Assembly: GCA_963736975.1 (NCBI GenBank)
Contig: CAVTQY010000001.1
Coordinates: 248,001 to 312,000, forward strand
Direction: 5' to 3'
Length of the DNA: 64,000 nt
From: CAVTQY01 sp963736975
GTDB lineage: Bacteria > Pseudomonadota > Alphaproteobacteria > Acetobacterales > Acetobacteraceae
This document shows positions 28,253-37,661 of this stretch, one piece after another (the stretch's first letter is position 1; each line of letters begins with the position of its first letter). The position numbers and the translations under genes are program-made. The notes beneath the pieces are model-generated. The model saw only the letters and a list, made by a program, of their open reading frames with translations. It was not told where the DNA came from and searched no databases.

Positions 28253-29269
28253 TGCAAACTCTGCACGGGTCGGGTGAGTATGTCGAGCGCCGCAAGGATC
28301 GCCTGGCGCTTGTCCAATGCGAACCGCTCCGTCTCGTCCTGCAACCGCGTCAGCGCGTGCCACGCGTCGCCCCACGCGGCAAGGGGACGCAGCCCGGCGA
28401 TGCGGGCCTGCTCGGGATTGGCACGGCCGCGCGCCGTTTCGCGCACGGCGGCGGATAAGCCTGCGCACAGCAGATCCATGAAGGTGGAGAATGTCGTTTC
28501 GCCGCGGCCCAGCCGGTCCGCGACCTCATGCGCCCGCTCCGGCCGAAGATCGGGAAGCTCGGCCAGGATCTCGTTCGCAAGAGTGGCAAGCGCAATCCCC
28601 TGTTCTTCGGCCAACAAAAGGGCTCGGCCGATCGAGCCTTCGGCCAGCGTGATCAGCCGCGCGCGCTCATTCGGCAGGCGCGTCCGGCAGATAGCGCGCC
28701 AGCAGGACCTGCATGGTCGTCTCGGACAGCGAGGCGAGGCGCAGCCGGCGACAGCGGCTGCGGACCGTGGGCGGCACGCGGCCGGGCGCGGCGCAGACCA
28801 GCAGCAGGATGGCGCGCGCCGGCGGTTCCTCCAAGATTTTCAGCAGCGCGTTCGCCGCGTTGCGGTTCAGTTCGTCCGCCCGGTCGAATACGACGACACG
28901 CCAGCCGCCTTCCGCGGCTGTCAAGCGCAAGAACTCCGCTGCCTCGCGAACGTCATCCACGCCGATTTCGCTGCGCAGCCGCTTCGTCTGCGGATTGATG
29001 CTGCGCTGAACGGTGTGCAGATCGGCATGCGCCCCGGCGGCCACACGACGGAACACCGGATCGGCCGGGTCGACGGCCAATCCCTCCTCCGAACTCCCCT
29101 TCAGCAAGCGTCTGGCGAAACGATAGGCGAGCGTCGCCTTGCCGATCCCCTCTGGCCCGGTGATCAGCCAAGCATGGTGGACGCGGCCACCGCGGATTGC
29201 GTCGGCCAGCATCGCCTCGGCGGGCTCGTGGCCGAGCAAGATCGGGTTGGCGCGCGGTTCGGGAGGCAT
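28249..29269 (-). pseudogene. holB: DNA polymerase III delta' subunit with one frameshift (probably sequence error)
   Basis: From the ATG at 29269 the frame gives 'ILLGHEPAEAMLADAIRGGR', Walker A-like 'GPEGIGKATLAYRFARRLL', 'VVFDRADELNRNAANALLKI' and 'LEEPPARAILLLV', the clamp-loader delta' pattern. It stops at 28667 after 'ARYLPDAPAE'. Dropping the base near 28672 continues into 'NERARLITLAEGSIGRALLL' and 'AEEQGIALATLANEILAEL', the alphaproteobacterial C-terminal domain, ending at 28249 in an ATGA overlap with metG. As an essential replisome gene it is probably intact in the organism. The thymidylate kinase gene that often precedes holB is absent here. Confidence 0.88.
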
Positions 29270-29402
29270 GGCCGTAGTTGGCGGGATGAGCGGCAAAACG
29301 CAACGGCACACGTTGCGTGTCCTTCGGAAGCTTTTACTGTAGCGCGAACAACCGCAGCAACATGCCCCAAACGGGCAATAAGTGGGGCAACAGGAGGTTT
29401 TC

Positions 29403-31074
29403 ATGCGCGATCGTCTTTGGCTTCCCGGCGCGAGCACCGTTTCCCGACGCCAGGCCCTCGCACTTGGAGCGGCCGGCGCCGCCTGGGCGGCGTACCCTGA
29501 CCACGCGGCCGCGCAGGCAGCGCCGAAGCCGCCCGCCAAGCCGACCGGCCAGGTCATCGTCGGCTTGTCGCAGGAGCCGACAGTGTTCAACCCGCTGATG
29601 CCGCATATCGAGGTGGATCAGGGCGTTCACTTCAACCTGTTCAGTCCGCTGTGGGGCGTGGACGCCAAAGGCAATTTCTTCCCGCAGCTCGCCGCCGAAA
29701 TCCCGAGCGTGGAAAATGGCGGCATTTCCGAGGACGGGCTGACATGGCGTATCAAGCTGCGCCCAGGCGTCACTTGGCATGACGGCGCGCCGTTCTCAGC
29801 GGACGACGTGAAATTCACCCTCGATCTCATCAACAATCCGCATTTCCGCGCCTGGTCGCGCAACGGCCATGAGCTCGTCACCGACATCAAGGTGGTGAGT
29901 CCCACCGAGATCACCTGGCGGATGAAGCACGCCTACGCCCCCTACCCTTCCATCCTGTCCTGGACCTTCATCGTGCCGCAGCACATCCTGGCCAAGGCAG
30001 ACGATCCCAACACCGCCCCGTTCAACAACGCGCCGGTGGGCACCGGTCCGTTCCGCTGGAGCGAGCGGATGCCCGGCGATCATGTAACTCTGGTGGCGAA
30101 CGAGCATTTCTTCGGCACGGGTCCGTATCTGGAACGCGTGGTGTTCCGCTACATTCCCGACCTGACGGTGCTGTTCACCCAGTTCCAGACCGGTGCGATC
30201 GATTACACCGGCATCCAGGGCATCACCGCCGATCACTACAAGGAGGCGATCAAGATACCCGGACGCACCGTCGTGCCCGGACCGGCGGCCTTCGTGGAAA
30301 GCATCACGATGAACCTGAGCAAGCCGGTGTTCCAGGACCCGGCGGTGCGGCAGGCGCTGTATTACGGGATGGACAAGAAGTCGATCATCGACGCCATCTA
30401 TTACGGCCTGCCGAAAGAAACCGAGACCTTCCTGCCGCGCGAAGTCCTGGGCGTTCAATCCCGATCTGCCCAAGCACGTCTATGATCCGGCGAAGGCGAA
30501 GCAGATCCTCGACGACGCGGGATGGAAACCAGGCGCCGGCGGCATCCGCGAGAAGAACGGGTTGCGGCTGAGTTTCACCAACTCCACCACCGCCGGCAAT
30601 CATGTGCGCGAACAGGCGCAGGAGCTGCTGCAGCAGGTCTGGCGCGACATCGGCGTGGACATGCAGATCAAGAACATGCCCGCGGCGGTGATCTGGGGCG
30701 ATTACTACGAGATGTCGCAATACGATTCGGTGATGGTGGGCCAGGACCAGATGACCGGGCCCGATCCGGATGTGACCATCTATTACAGCAGCAAGGATAT
30801 TCCGGCGAAGGGCGGCGCCGGACAGAACACGATGGAGTACGACAACCCCAAGGTGGATGAGCTGCTGGACAAGGGCGCGACGACGCTCGACCAGACCAAG
30901 CGCGCGACGATCTACCGCGAGATGGCGGCGATCATCCGCGACGATCTGCCGATGCTGCCGATCTTCCAGTACGCGCGGATCGAGGGCACCAAGGACAAGC
31001 TGATCGGCTACACGCCGAGCGTGTATGTGTCCTCGAATTGCTGGAATATCGGCCAGTGGTACTGGGCCACCTGA
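29403..31074 (+). pseudogene. ABC transporter substrate-binding protein, family 5, with one frameshift
   Basis: The ATG at 29403 follows a strong AGGAGG and gives a leader with a twin-arginine-like 'STVSRRQALALGAAG', then an 'AAAQA' cleavage region. The mature part has 'GQVIVGLSQEPTVFNPLMPH' and 'LRPGVTWHDGAPFSADDVKF', the SBP_bac_5 signature. After 'ETFLPRE' near 30443 the frame goes wrong. Removing one G near 30444 gives 'SWAFNPDLPKHVYDPAKAKQ' and runs to 31074. The whole would be about 556 residues. It is the binding protein of the second peptide-type importer, and the restored protein looks functional. Confidence 0.88.
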
Positions 31075-31081
31075 CCGGGCG

Positions 31082-32035
31082 GTGATCGGCTATCTGCTGC
31101 ACCGGCTGGGCCAGAGCCTGATCCTGCTGCTGATCGTTTCGGTGATCGGTTTCGCGGTGCTGCACCTCGCGCCCGGGCGGGCCGCTGGCGCAGTTCGCGC
31201 TGACGCCCGGCATGACCCAGGCCGACCTGGCCCGCATCGCGCATCAGATGGGGCTCGATCGGCCCCTTGCCGGTGCAATACTGGGAATGGTTCCGGCGCA
31301 TGCTGACCGGCGACTGGGGCCGCTCGTACCGCGACAACCAGCCGGTGCTCGCGGTGATCGGCTCGCATCTGCCGGCGACGCTCGAGCTGATGGCGACATC
31401 GACCTTGATCGCCGTCGTGCTGGGCACCTGGGTCGGCGTGCTCGGGGCTCTGCGGCGCTACTCGCTGTTCGATTACCTCGCGACGGTCGGTGCGATGGTG
31501 GCACTGTCGATCCCCACCTTCTGGTTCGGCCTGGTGGTGATCTACGCTTTTTCGGTCGAGCTGCCGTGGCTGCCGGCCGGCGGGATGTACACGATCGGGT
31601 CCGGTTCCATCGGCGACTATCTGCATCACCTGATCGGTCCGGCGTTGGTCCTGGCTTTGGTCACCGTGGCGATCTGGAGCCGCTACATGCGCTCGTCCAT
31701 GCTGGAGGTGACCAGCCAGGATTATGTGCGGACCGCAATCGCCAAGGGCCTGCCGCGCCGGGTGGTCATCATGCGCCACGCCCTGCGCAACGCGCTGCTG
31801 CCGATGATCACGCTGGCCGGGCTGCAGCTTCCCACGCTGCTGGGCGGCGCGCTGGTGACGGAGACCGTGTTCACCTGGCCGGGGATGGGGCGGCTGTTCC
31901 TCGAATTCCATCGGCTATCGCGATTACCCGGTGGTGATGGGCCTGCTGATGTTCACCGCCTTGCTGGTGCTGATCGGCAATCTCGCCGCCGACCTGCTCT
32001 ATGCCGTCTATGACCCCCGCATCCGCCTCGACTGA
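31082..32035 (+). pseudogene. ABC transporter permease, DppB type, with three frameshifts
   Basis: The GTG at 31082 begins 'VIGYLLHRLGQSLILLLIVS'. Three one-base insertions break the frame: in the GGG at 31175-31177, in the CCCC at 31263-31266, and near 31904. Removing them restores 'LAPGGPLAQFALTPGMTQAD', 'GLDRPLPVQYWEWFRRMLTG' and the ending 'LLYAVYDPRIRLD' at 32035, a normal permease of about 316 residues. The central part is open and includes 'DYVRTAIAKGLPRRVVIMRH'. Three insertions in one gene whose conserved segments are otherwise perfect points to sequence error more than decay. Confidence 0.85.
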
Positions 32036-32903
32036 GCTCGCGCTGCCGGTGGAGCGCCCGCGTCGCGCTGGGCGCGGCGTGCGTCGCTTCGCGCGCCACC
32101 GGCTGGCGCTGATCGGGCTGGCGACGATCGTATTCCTGGTATTGGCAGCGGCGCTCGGGCCGTATCTGAACCCGTACAACGATCTTCACATCGATATCCT
32201 GCACCGCTTCGCCCCGCCTTTTGCCGGACCGCATGTGCTGGGCACCGACCAGCTCGGACGCGACATGCTGGCGCGGCTGGAGATGGCCGGGCGCATTTCG
32301 CTGACCGTCGGCTTCGCCGCCATGGTGCTCAGCGTCGTGTTCGGCACCATCATCGGCGTGCTCGCCGGCTATTATGGCGGCATCATCGGCGCGGTGCTGA
32401 TGCGTTTCGTCGATGCGGTGCTATGCTTCCCCTCCATCTTCCTGCTGCTGGCGCTGGCCGCCTTCATCCAGCCGACGCTGTTTTCCATCACCGTGATCAT
32501 CGCGGCGACCGCCTGGATGGAGGTGGCGCGGCTGGTCGAGGCGCAAATCCGCGCGCTGCGCGACCGCGATTTCGCGATCGCCGCCATGGCGCTCGGCGCG
32601 TCGGATTCCGTGATCATGGTCCGCGAGCTGATTCCGAACGCAATTGCGCCGATCGTCGTGGCGGCAACGCTGAACGTGGCGCGGGCAATCCTGCTGGAGT
32701 CGTATATCAGTTTTCTGGGATACGGCATTCAGCCGCCGGTGCCGAGCTGGGGCAACATGCTGAACAACGCGCAGGAATATCTGGCCACCGCGCCGTGGCT
32801 GGCAATCCTGCCCGGCGCTGCCATTACCCTGGCGGTGACCGGATTCAACTTCCTCGGCGACGGATTGCGGGATGCGCTGGACCCGCGGCTCGACATGCGA
32901 TGA
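32010..32903 (+). CDS. ABC transporter permease, DppC type
   Basis: A 297-residue permease. The ATG at 32010 overlaps the end of the DppB-type gene; an alternative in-frame ATG lies at 32001. 'HVLGTDQLGRDMLARLEMAG' is the DppC signature. 'LRDRDFAIAAMALGASDSVI' is the ATPase-coupling loop, and 'FNFLGDGLRDALDPRLDMR' is the family ending. It is intact, unlike its partner. The stop overlaps the next ATPase start (ATGA). Confidence 0.92.
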   Translation: MTPASASTELALPVERPRRAGRGVRRFARHRLALIGLATIVFLVLAAALGPYLNPYNDLHIDILHRFAPPFAGPHVLGTDQLGRDMLARLEMAGRISLTVGFAAMVLSVVFGTIIGVLAGYYGGIIGAVLMRFVDAVLCFPSIFLLLALAAFIQPTLFSITVIIAATAWMEVARLVEAQIRALRDRDFAIAAMALGASDSVIMVRELIPNAIAPIVVAATLNVARAILLESYISFLGYGIQPPVPSWGNMLNNAQEYLATAPWLAILPGAAITLAVTGFNFLGDGLRDALDPRLDMR

Positions 32904-33904
32904 CGGCGGTTCTGGAGGTCCGGGACCTCTCGGTGCGCTTCAACACCGATGCCGGCGTGGTGCCGGCGGTCAACGAGCTGAGCTTCTCGCTCGACCGCGG
33001 CGAGACATTGGCGCTGGTGGGCGAATCCGGGTCCGGCAAGAGCGTGACGAGCCTGGCGATCATGCGCCTGACGCCGCCGCCCCCAGGCTGCGAGGTGCGC
33101 GGCCAGGTGATCCTGCGCGAGGCGGATGGTGCGGCGCGCGATCTGCTCCGCTTGCCCGAACCGGCGATGCGCGAGCTGCGCGGCAGCCGCATCGCGATGA
33201 TCTTCCAAGAGCCGGCCACGTCGCTCAATCCGGTGCTGACGTTGGGCGAGCAGATCGCCGAGCCGATCCGCTATCATCGCGGCGTGTCGCCGACGGCGGC
33301 GCGGGGCGAAGCCGAACGGCTGCTTGAACTCGTCGGCATCCCCGAACCGCGCAAGCGGCTCGCGAGCTACCCGCATCAGCTTTCGGGCGGCATGCGCCAG
33401 CGGGTGATGATAGCGATCGCGCTCGCCTGCGATCCGGCGGTGTTGATCGCCGATGAACCGACCACCGCGCTGGATGTTACCGTGCAGGCGCAGATTTTGG
33501 AACTGCTCAAGGGTCTGCAGGCTCGCAACGGCATGGCGCTGCTGTTCATCACCCACAATCTGGGCGTGGTGGCGGAGATCGCGGATCGTGTCGCCGTGAT
33601 CTACGCGGGGCGCGTCGTCGAGCAGGCGCCTGTTGAGCCGCTGTTCCGCCGCCCGCTGATGCCTTATACAAGCGGGCTGTTGGCATCGGTTCCCCGGCTC
33701 GCGCCGTTATCCGCGCTCCATACGCCGCTCGCCGCCATCCCAGGAAATGTGCCGGATCCCGGCAGGCTGCCGGCCGGCTGCGCCTTCGTGCCGCGCTGCG
33801 AACATGCGCGTCCCGGTTTGTGCGACAGTGCCGTGCCGGTTTTGGACCCCGCGGCCAGGGACCATCTGGTGCGCTGCGTGCGCTGGCACGAGCTTGCGTC
33901 ATGA
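32900..33904 (+). CDS. ABC transporter ATP-binding protein, DppD type
   Basis: A 334-residue ATPase starting at the ATG that overlaps the permease stop. It has Walker A 'GESGSGKS', Q-loop 'MIFQEPATSLNPVLTL', signature 'LSGGMRQR', Walker B 'VLIADEPTTALD', and the C-terminal oligopeptide motif 'GCAFVPRCEHARPGLC'. It is paired with the following DppF-type ATPase. Its architecture matches the ATPase at 11471-12454, so the window has two paralogous importers, not a recent duplication: the proteins are clearly different outside the motifs. Confidence 0.93.
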   Translation: MTAVLEVRDLSVRFNTDAGVVPAVNELSFSLDRGETLALVGESGSGKSVTSLAIMRLTPPPPGCEVRGQVILREADGAARDLLRLPEPAMRELRGSRIAMIFQEPATSLNPVLTLGEQIAEPIRYHRGVSPTAARGEAERLLELVGIPEPRKRLASYPHQLSGGMRQRVMIAIALACDPAVLIADEPTTALDVTVQAQILELLKGLQARNGMALLFITHNLGVVAEIADRVAVIYAGRVVEQAPVEPLFRRPLMPYTSGLLASVPRLAPLSALHTPLAAIPGNVPDPGRLPAGCAFVPRCEHARPGLCDSAVPVLDPAARDHLVRCVRWHELAS

Positions 33905-34920
33905 CGCCGGAGACCATCCTGGCAGTTGACTCGCTGCACAAGCACTTCCCGCTGTCCCGCCGTTTGCCGTTCGGACCGCATGAAACCGTCAAGGCAGTGG
34001 ACGGCGTCTCGTTCTCGGTCCAGGCCGGGGAGGTGTTGGGCCTTGTTGGCGAGTCGGGTTCTGGCAAGACTACGGTGGGTCGCACCGTCCTGCGCCTGTT
34101 GGAGCCCGACAGCGGCAGCATTCGGTTCCGCGATCGCGATATCACGCATCTCTCGCGCCGGGCGTTGCGTCCGATCCGCCGCGAAATGCAGCTCGTGTTC
34201 CAGGACCCGTTCGGCTCGCTCAATCCGCGCATGACCATCGGGCGTATTTTGGCGGCGCCACTGTTGATTCATCGCCCGGAGCTCAGCCGGGGAGGGCGGA
34301 ACGAGCTGATAGCCGCCGTGCTGCGCCGCGTCGGCCTGTCGCCGCGGTTCGCCGATCGGTTTCCGCATGAGTTCTCCGGCGGGCAGCGGCAACGCATCGG
34401 GATCGCTCGCGCGCTGATCCTGCGGCCGGGTTTCCTGGTCGCGGACGAGCCGGTTTCCGCGCTGGATGTGTCGATCCAGGCGCAGGTGGTGAACCTGCTG
34501 CTGGAGCTGCGGGCCGAGCTGGGCCTTTCCATACTGTTCATCGCGCATGATCTCGCCGTGGTCGGGCATATCTCCGATCGGGTCGCGGTCATGTATCTCG
34601 GCAAGCTGATCGAGCTGGCGCCGACCGAGGATTTGTTTCGTTCGCCGCAGCATCCTTATACCGAGGCGTTGCTGTCGGCCGTGCCGACCCCTGACCCGGG
34701 GCGGGAGCGCCGGCGCATTGTGCTGGCTGGCGATCCGCCGAGTCCGGTTAACCCGCCTTCGGGGTGTCGCTTCCGCACACGTTGCCGCTATGCCGAGGCT
34801 GCGTGTGCCGTCCAGGAGCCGCCGCTTAGGGAGATCTCTCCTGGTCATTTCAGCGCCTGCCTTCGGGTTTCCTTGATCGCCGGTGAAGCTGATGCTGCGG
34901 CTCGAGCGCATCACCGGTGA
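33901..34920 (+). CDS. ABC transporter ATP-binding protein, DppF type
   Basis: A 339-residue ATPase. The start at 33901 overlaps the previous stop (ATGA). It has Walker A 'GESGSGKT', Q-loop 'LVFQDPFGSLNPRMTI', signature 'FSGGQRQR', Walker B 'FLVADEPVSALD', and the C-terminal 'GCRFRTRCRYAEAAC' cluster. Its last part, from about 34695, is repeated imperfectly at 36902-37090. The copied tail ends soon after 'SPGHYSA', whereas this gene runs on for several more codons, into what looks like the start of an acetyltransferase gene at 34892. The last residues may therefore be an accident of rearrangement. Confidence 0.92.
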   Translation: MTPETILAVDSLHKHFPLSRRLPFGPHETVKAVDGVSFSVQAGEVLGLVGESGSGKTTVGRTVLRLLEPDSGSIRFRDRDITHLSRRALRPIRREMQLVFQDPFGSLNPRMTIGRILAAPLLIHRPELSRGGRNELIAAVLRRVGLSPRFADRFPHEFSGGQRQRIGIARALILRPGFLVADEPVSALDVSIQAQVVNLLLELRAELGLSILFIAHDLAVVGHISDRVAVMYLGKLIELAPTEDLFRSPQHPYTEALLSAVPTPDPGRERRRIVLAGDPPSPVNPPSGCRFRTRCRYAEAACAVQEPPLREISPGHFSACLRVSLIAGEADAAARAHHR

Positions 34921-34945
34921 TCTTCCTATCGGTTTCGACGCGCGC
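34695..34945 (+). repeat. Left copy of a direct repeat (ATPase tail plus start of an acetyltransferase gene)
   Basis: This stretch matches 36902-37150 over about 250 bases. By eye roughly four bases in five agree, with only small gaps; for example CCCGGGGCGGGAGCG begins both copies. It covers the last quarter of the DppF-type ATPase, then an ATG at 34892 opening 'MLRLERITGDLPIGFDARR'. That is homologous to 'MLRVEPVVGDLPAGFDRMR' of the intact acetyltransferase at 37096. After about 34945 the homology stops, so only an acetyltransferase stub is left here. Confidence 0.75.
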
Positions 34946-35459
34946 CGAGCGCCTTCCGGATCAGACGCGACGGGAGCATGCTGTCGATTTGCAGCAGCAC
35001 CTGCTTCTGCGCAGCTTCCGCTTGGCAGACCGGCGCGCCTGGCTGCAGGTCGGCGTGGGCGCTGCCTGGGCCAGTGATCGCGGTGAGCCAGTCCTGCAGG
35101 CAATTCCCGGGTATCCGGCCAGAACTAGCTGACGGCCCGTTCCGTAGCATAGGCGGACAAATACGAACTCAGGCGAGCAAGACGGTCCTGGGATCGGGCG
35201 GCTCGGAGGCGCTGGTATCCATCACTGAAAGCCAGAGCCAGCGCCGTTCGCACCGCCTGCCGCCGGCTCGCAGCTTGACCTTGCCCATCGCCGCGGGCGT
35301 AATCCAATTTCGCGTGCAAAATGGCAGCCGCCGGGGTAGATACGACCGCGTGTCCTGGGAGGCATCCCTTTGCAACCGGGCCGCTCGATCAGCCATCACT
35401 ACTGCATGAGGGGCGTTTCGATGCGGGGGTCAAACTGAAGGCCGCCGGGGGGGTCGGTC
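34946..35459. other. Stretch without a recognisable gene between the repeat and the foreign gene
   Basis: Several frames are open for 60-140 codons on both strands, but none has a ribosome site or a familiar motif. The plus frame ending near 35132 ('RRAWLQVGVGAAWASDRGEP') and the minus frame ending at 35125 ('RLARLSSYLSAYATERAVS') look the most protein-like and could be decayed ends of unknown genes. The GCATAGGCGGACAA at about 35146 is shared with the pbpC-downstream gap. Confidence 0.35.
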
Positions 35460-36886
35460 ATGGGGCCGCAGGCGGCATTGATACTGCCTGGTAGCATGAG
35501 GCTACCTGCGCATTCTCAAGCGTCATGCGCTATCCAACTGATCAACTCGAACGGAGATCAGACGCTGCGTAACCTATTGATAGCTGGTGTCGCCATTTCG
35601 TCGCTCATCGGCGCGGTAGCACACGCCGATACGAGCACAAACGACAAGGTGTTTGCGAACGCGGCTCTACGTGAACTGCACAACTTGGCCGTAGCCAGCG
35701 CACAATCAGAGCAAGCAGCTAAGGACAGCGATGACCTCGGCTGCCGAGATGCAATGCACAGCATACAAGAGGCCGCTCATGAGGCGCTCAAGGACATGCA
35801 TTACATGTCATTCACACCGATTGACGCGATTGGAGACGTGTCATCTCTGCTGCGACTCAGTCATTTGGCACTACCAAATGGATGCCCCAATGATTTCGCG
35901 ATGAGCCCGATGGTAGCCGGCAAGCCATCCTGTCGCTCAGATGGGACTACGCCATCGGCGACGGAGACTGGTATACAGTCAAGGCAAACGGTGACGTCGA
36001 GGCCAAGAACCCACTCCGCTACGTCCAGTCACTCACAGATCAGAACTACTCTTGGGTCAACGTCCGGCCGAAGGGTATGGGAGTCGTGGTCGAGTCAGAC
36101 TGGAAGGCTGAGATGGCGTCGCATAACGTGGATGATCCGTCGATCGAGAACTCAGGCAACAGTCTGAAGGCCATCGAGGTAGGGTACCGTAAGAACTCAG
36201 ACGACGAAAACACCATGGTCTACTTCTATCGGACCAAGGAGGATGCATTAGCGGCTGCGCAGGCAGCAAAACAGCAAGCGGAGGACGATGGTAAGGCTGA
36301 TGCGGAACAGAAGGCGTCTGATGCCGAATGGGGTAAGAAGTTGACGTCACTACCATATATGATAGCTAACCACGACATAGGTTTCAAACTGGTATACGCG
36401 GTATGTAAATCCGCTGGTAGGAATGCCAAGGGTGAGAACACGTGTAACGACGACGGTTCTCATGACTGGTCGGACGATCACCGTGTATCGTATCACTGGT
36501 TCAGTGACATGCAGGGGTGCAAGAACGCCCAATTAAGCATCAACACGGAACATCCCGCCGACGTGAAGCTCAATACTGATGACGCTTTCGTGTCCGACTG
36601 CGTGACCGCTCCTAAGGTGAGTGGGCACACCCTGCAAGGATACCAGGCGGTGTTCACCATATTGGCTCCTCCGGGCGCGGCACCGGATGAGGCGTCATAC
36701 GCGGACCTGCGCAAGCGTGGATCTCAAACCGCCACCGTATTCAAGAAGTTTGATGCGTGTTACGACACCGCGATCGCCACATATTCTAAGATTGCGAAGG
36801 ACCTGGGGATCGACGAGGATGGTAACCTCTTGAGTGACAAGACCAAGAGTATCAGCCTCTGGGTGAACTGCGTGCGCATCTATTGA
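35460..36886 (+). pseudogene. Exported protein of unknown function, lower GC, one frameshift
   Basis: I do not recognise this gene. The first frame has a signal-peptide-like 'LRNLLIAGVAISSLIGAVAHA' beginning near 35562, where an ACG or CTG follows GGAG; the frame is also open back to an ATG at 35460. It runs through 'DDLGCRDAMHSIQEAAHEAL' to about 35922. There one base seems missing, and the adjacent frame continues as 'AILSLRWDYAIGDGDWYTVK', 'NPLRYVQSLTDQNYSWVNVR', then a long hydrophilic part ending 'ISLWVNCVRIY' at 36886. An Ala/Glu/Lys helix ('KEDALAAAQAAKQQAEDDGK') lies in the middle, and Cys residues suggest a periplasmic location. Base use is markedly poorer in GC (one 60-base line at 35821 is 50%) than the neighbours, which suggests horizontal acquisition. 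Confidence 0.6.
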
Positions 36887-36901
36887 ACGGCAGGGGCTTC
36901 T

Positions 36902-37150
36902 CCCGGGGCGGGAGCGGCGGCGCATCGTGCTCGCGGGCGATCCGCCGAGTCCGGTCAACTCGCCTTCCGGTGTCGCTTCCGCACGCGTTGCCGCTATGCG
37001 GAGACGGCGTGCGCTGTCCAGGAGCCGCCGCTCAGGGAGGTGTCGCCTGGACATTACAGTGCATACCCGCGGGTTTCCTGATCGCTTGCACACCGATGCT
37101 GCGCGTTGAACCTGTCGTTGGTGACCTTCCAGCCGGTTTCGATCGCATGA
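36902..37150 (+). repeat. Right copy of the direct repeat (ATPase tail plus acetyltransferase start)
   Basis: This second copy of the 34695-34945 junction starts inside a DppF-type ATPase tail ('GRERRRIVLAGDPPSPVNSP', one base missing near 36968, then 'CRFRTRCRYAETACAVQEPP'). It stops at a TGA after 'YPRVS' and leads straight into the intact acetyltransferase. There is no ATPase body in front of it, only the foreign gene. The pair of repeats therefore frames a 2.2-kb unit that begins in one ATPase tail and ends in another. Confidence 0.75.
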
Positions 37151-37548
37151 GGGCGGAAGCCGACGTGGAAGGCTATCGCTTTCTGGAGCGACTGTTCGAC
37201 GAGTTGAATGCAGGGACAACACGTTTCGAGCCGCTGCTGGCCGCGTATGTGGATGATGAGCTGGCGGGTATCGGAGGACTGACGCTCGACCCCGTCGTGG
37301 CGGGCGCCTTGCGTATACAGCGGTTCTATGTGCGCGCCGCATTCCGTCGCCTCGGCATCGGGCGAAAGCTGGTCGAAGCGTTGCTCGCGCATGCTCGACG
37401 CACAGGCCGCGGCGTGACGGTCAACGCGGGCCATGGCTCTGAGGCGTTCTGGGAGGCTCTCGGCTTCGTCCCTGATCGGTACGACGGCCACACGCATGTC
37501 CTGATCGGAACCGACGGCAACACGCGAGTCAACAGATTCACTGAATAG
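37096..37548 (+). CDS. GNAT-family N-acetyltransferase
   Basis: A 150-residue acetyltransferase. I chose the ATG at 37096, which aligns with the stub at 34892. 'RIQRFYVRAAFRRLGIGRKL' (about residues 74-93) holds the beta4 strand and acetyl-CoA pyrophosphate loop (R-x-x-G-I-G). 'GSEAFWEALGFVPD' is the usual C-terminal motif B. It acetylates an unknown amine. It follows an ABC-ATPase tail in both repeat copies, so the ancestral order was probably dppF-like then this acetyltransferase. Confidence 0.85.
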   Translation: MLRVEPVVGDLPAGFDRMRAEADVEGYRFLERLFDELNAGTTRFEPLLAAYVDDELAGIGGLTLDPVVAGALRIQRFYVRAAFRRLGIGRKLVEALLAHARRTGRGVTVNAGHGSEAFWEALGFVPDRYDGHTHVLIGTDGNTRVNRFTE

Positions 37549-37590
37549 GCTCGACGCGAGAGACGCCGAATTCGCGTGCAGCAGCCTGGG

Positions 37591-37608
37591 TGCCGGCTTT
37601 CGCCGGCA
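37591..37608. repeat. REP-type palindrome
   Basis: TGCCGGC-TTTC-GCCGGCA forms a 7-bp stem with a 4-base loop between the acetyltransferase and the convergent YXWQ gene. Read on the minus strand it gives the 'VMPAKAGTQ' peptide typical of repetitive extragenic palindromes. It may also act as a bidirectional terminator, although it lacks a T-run. Confidence 0.6.
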
Positions 37609-37661
37609 TGACGCATACAATCGGCCCTACGGCCTCTCCTCCGCGGCCATGCGGGTGAGGG

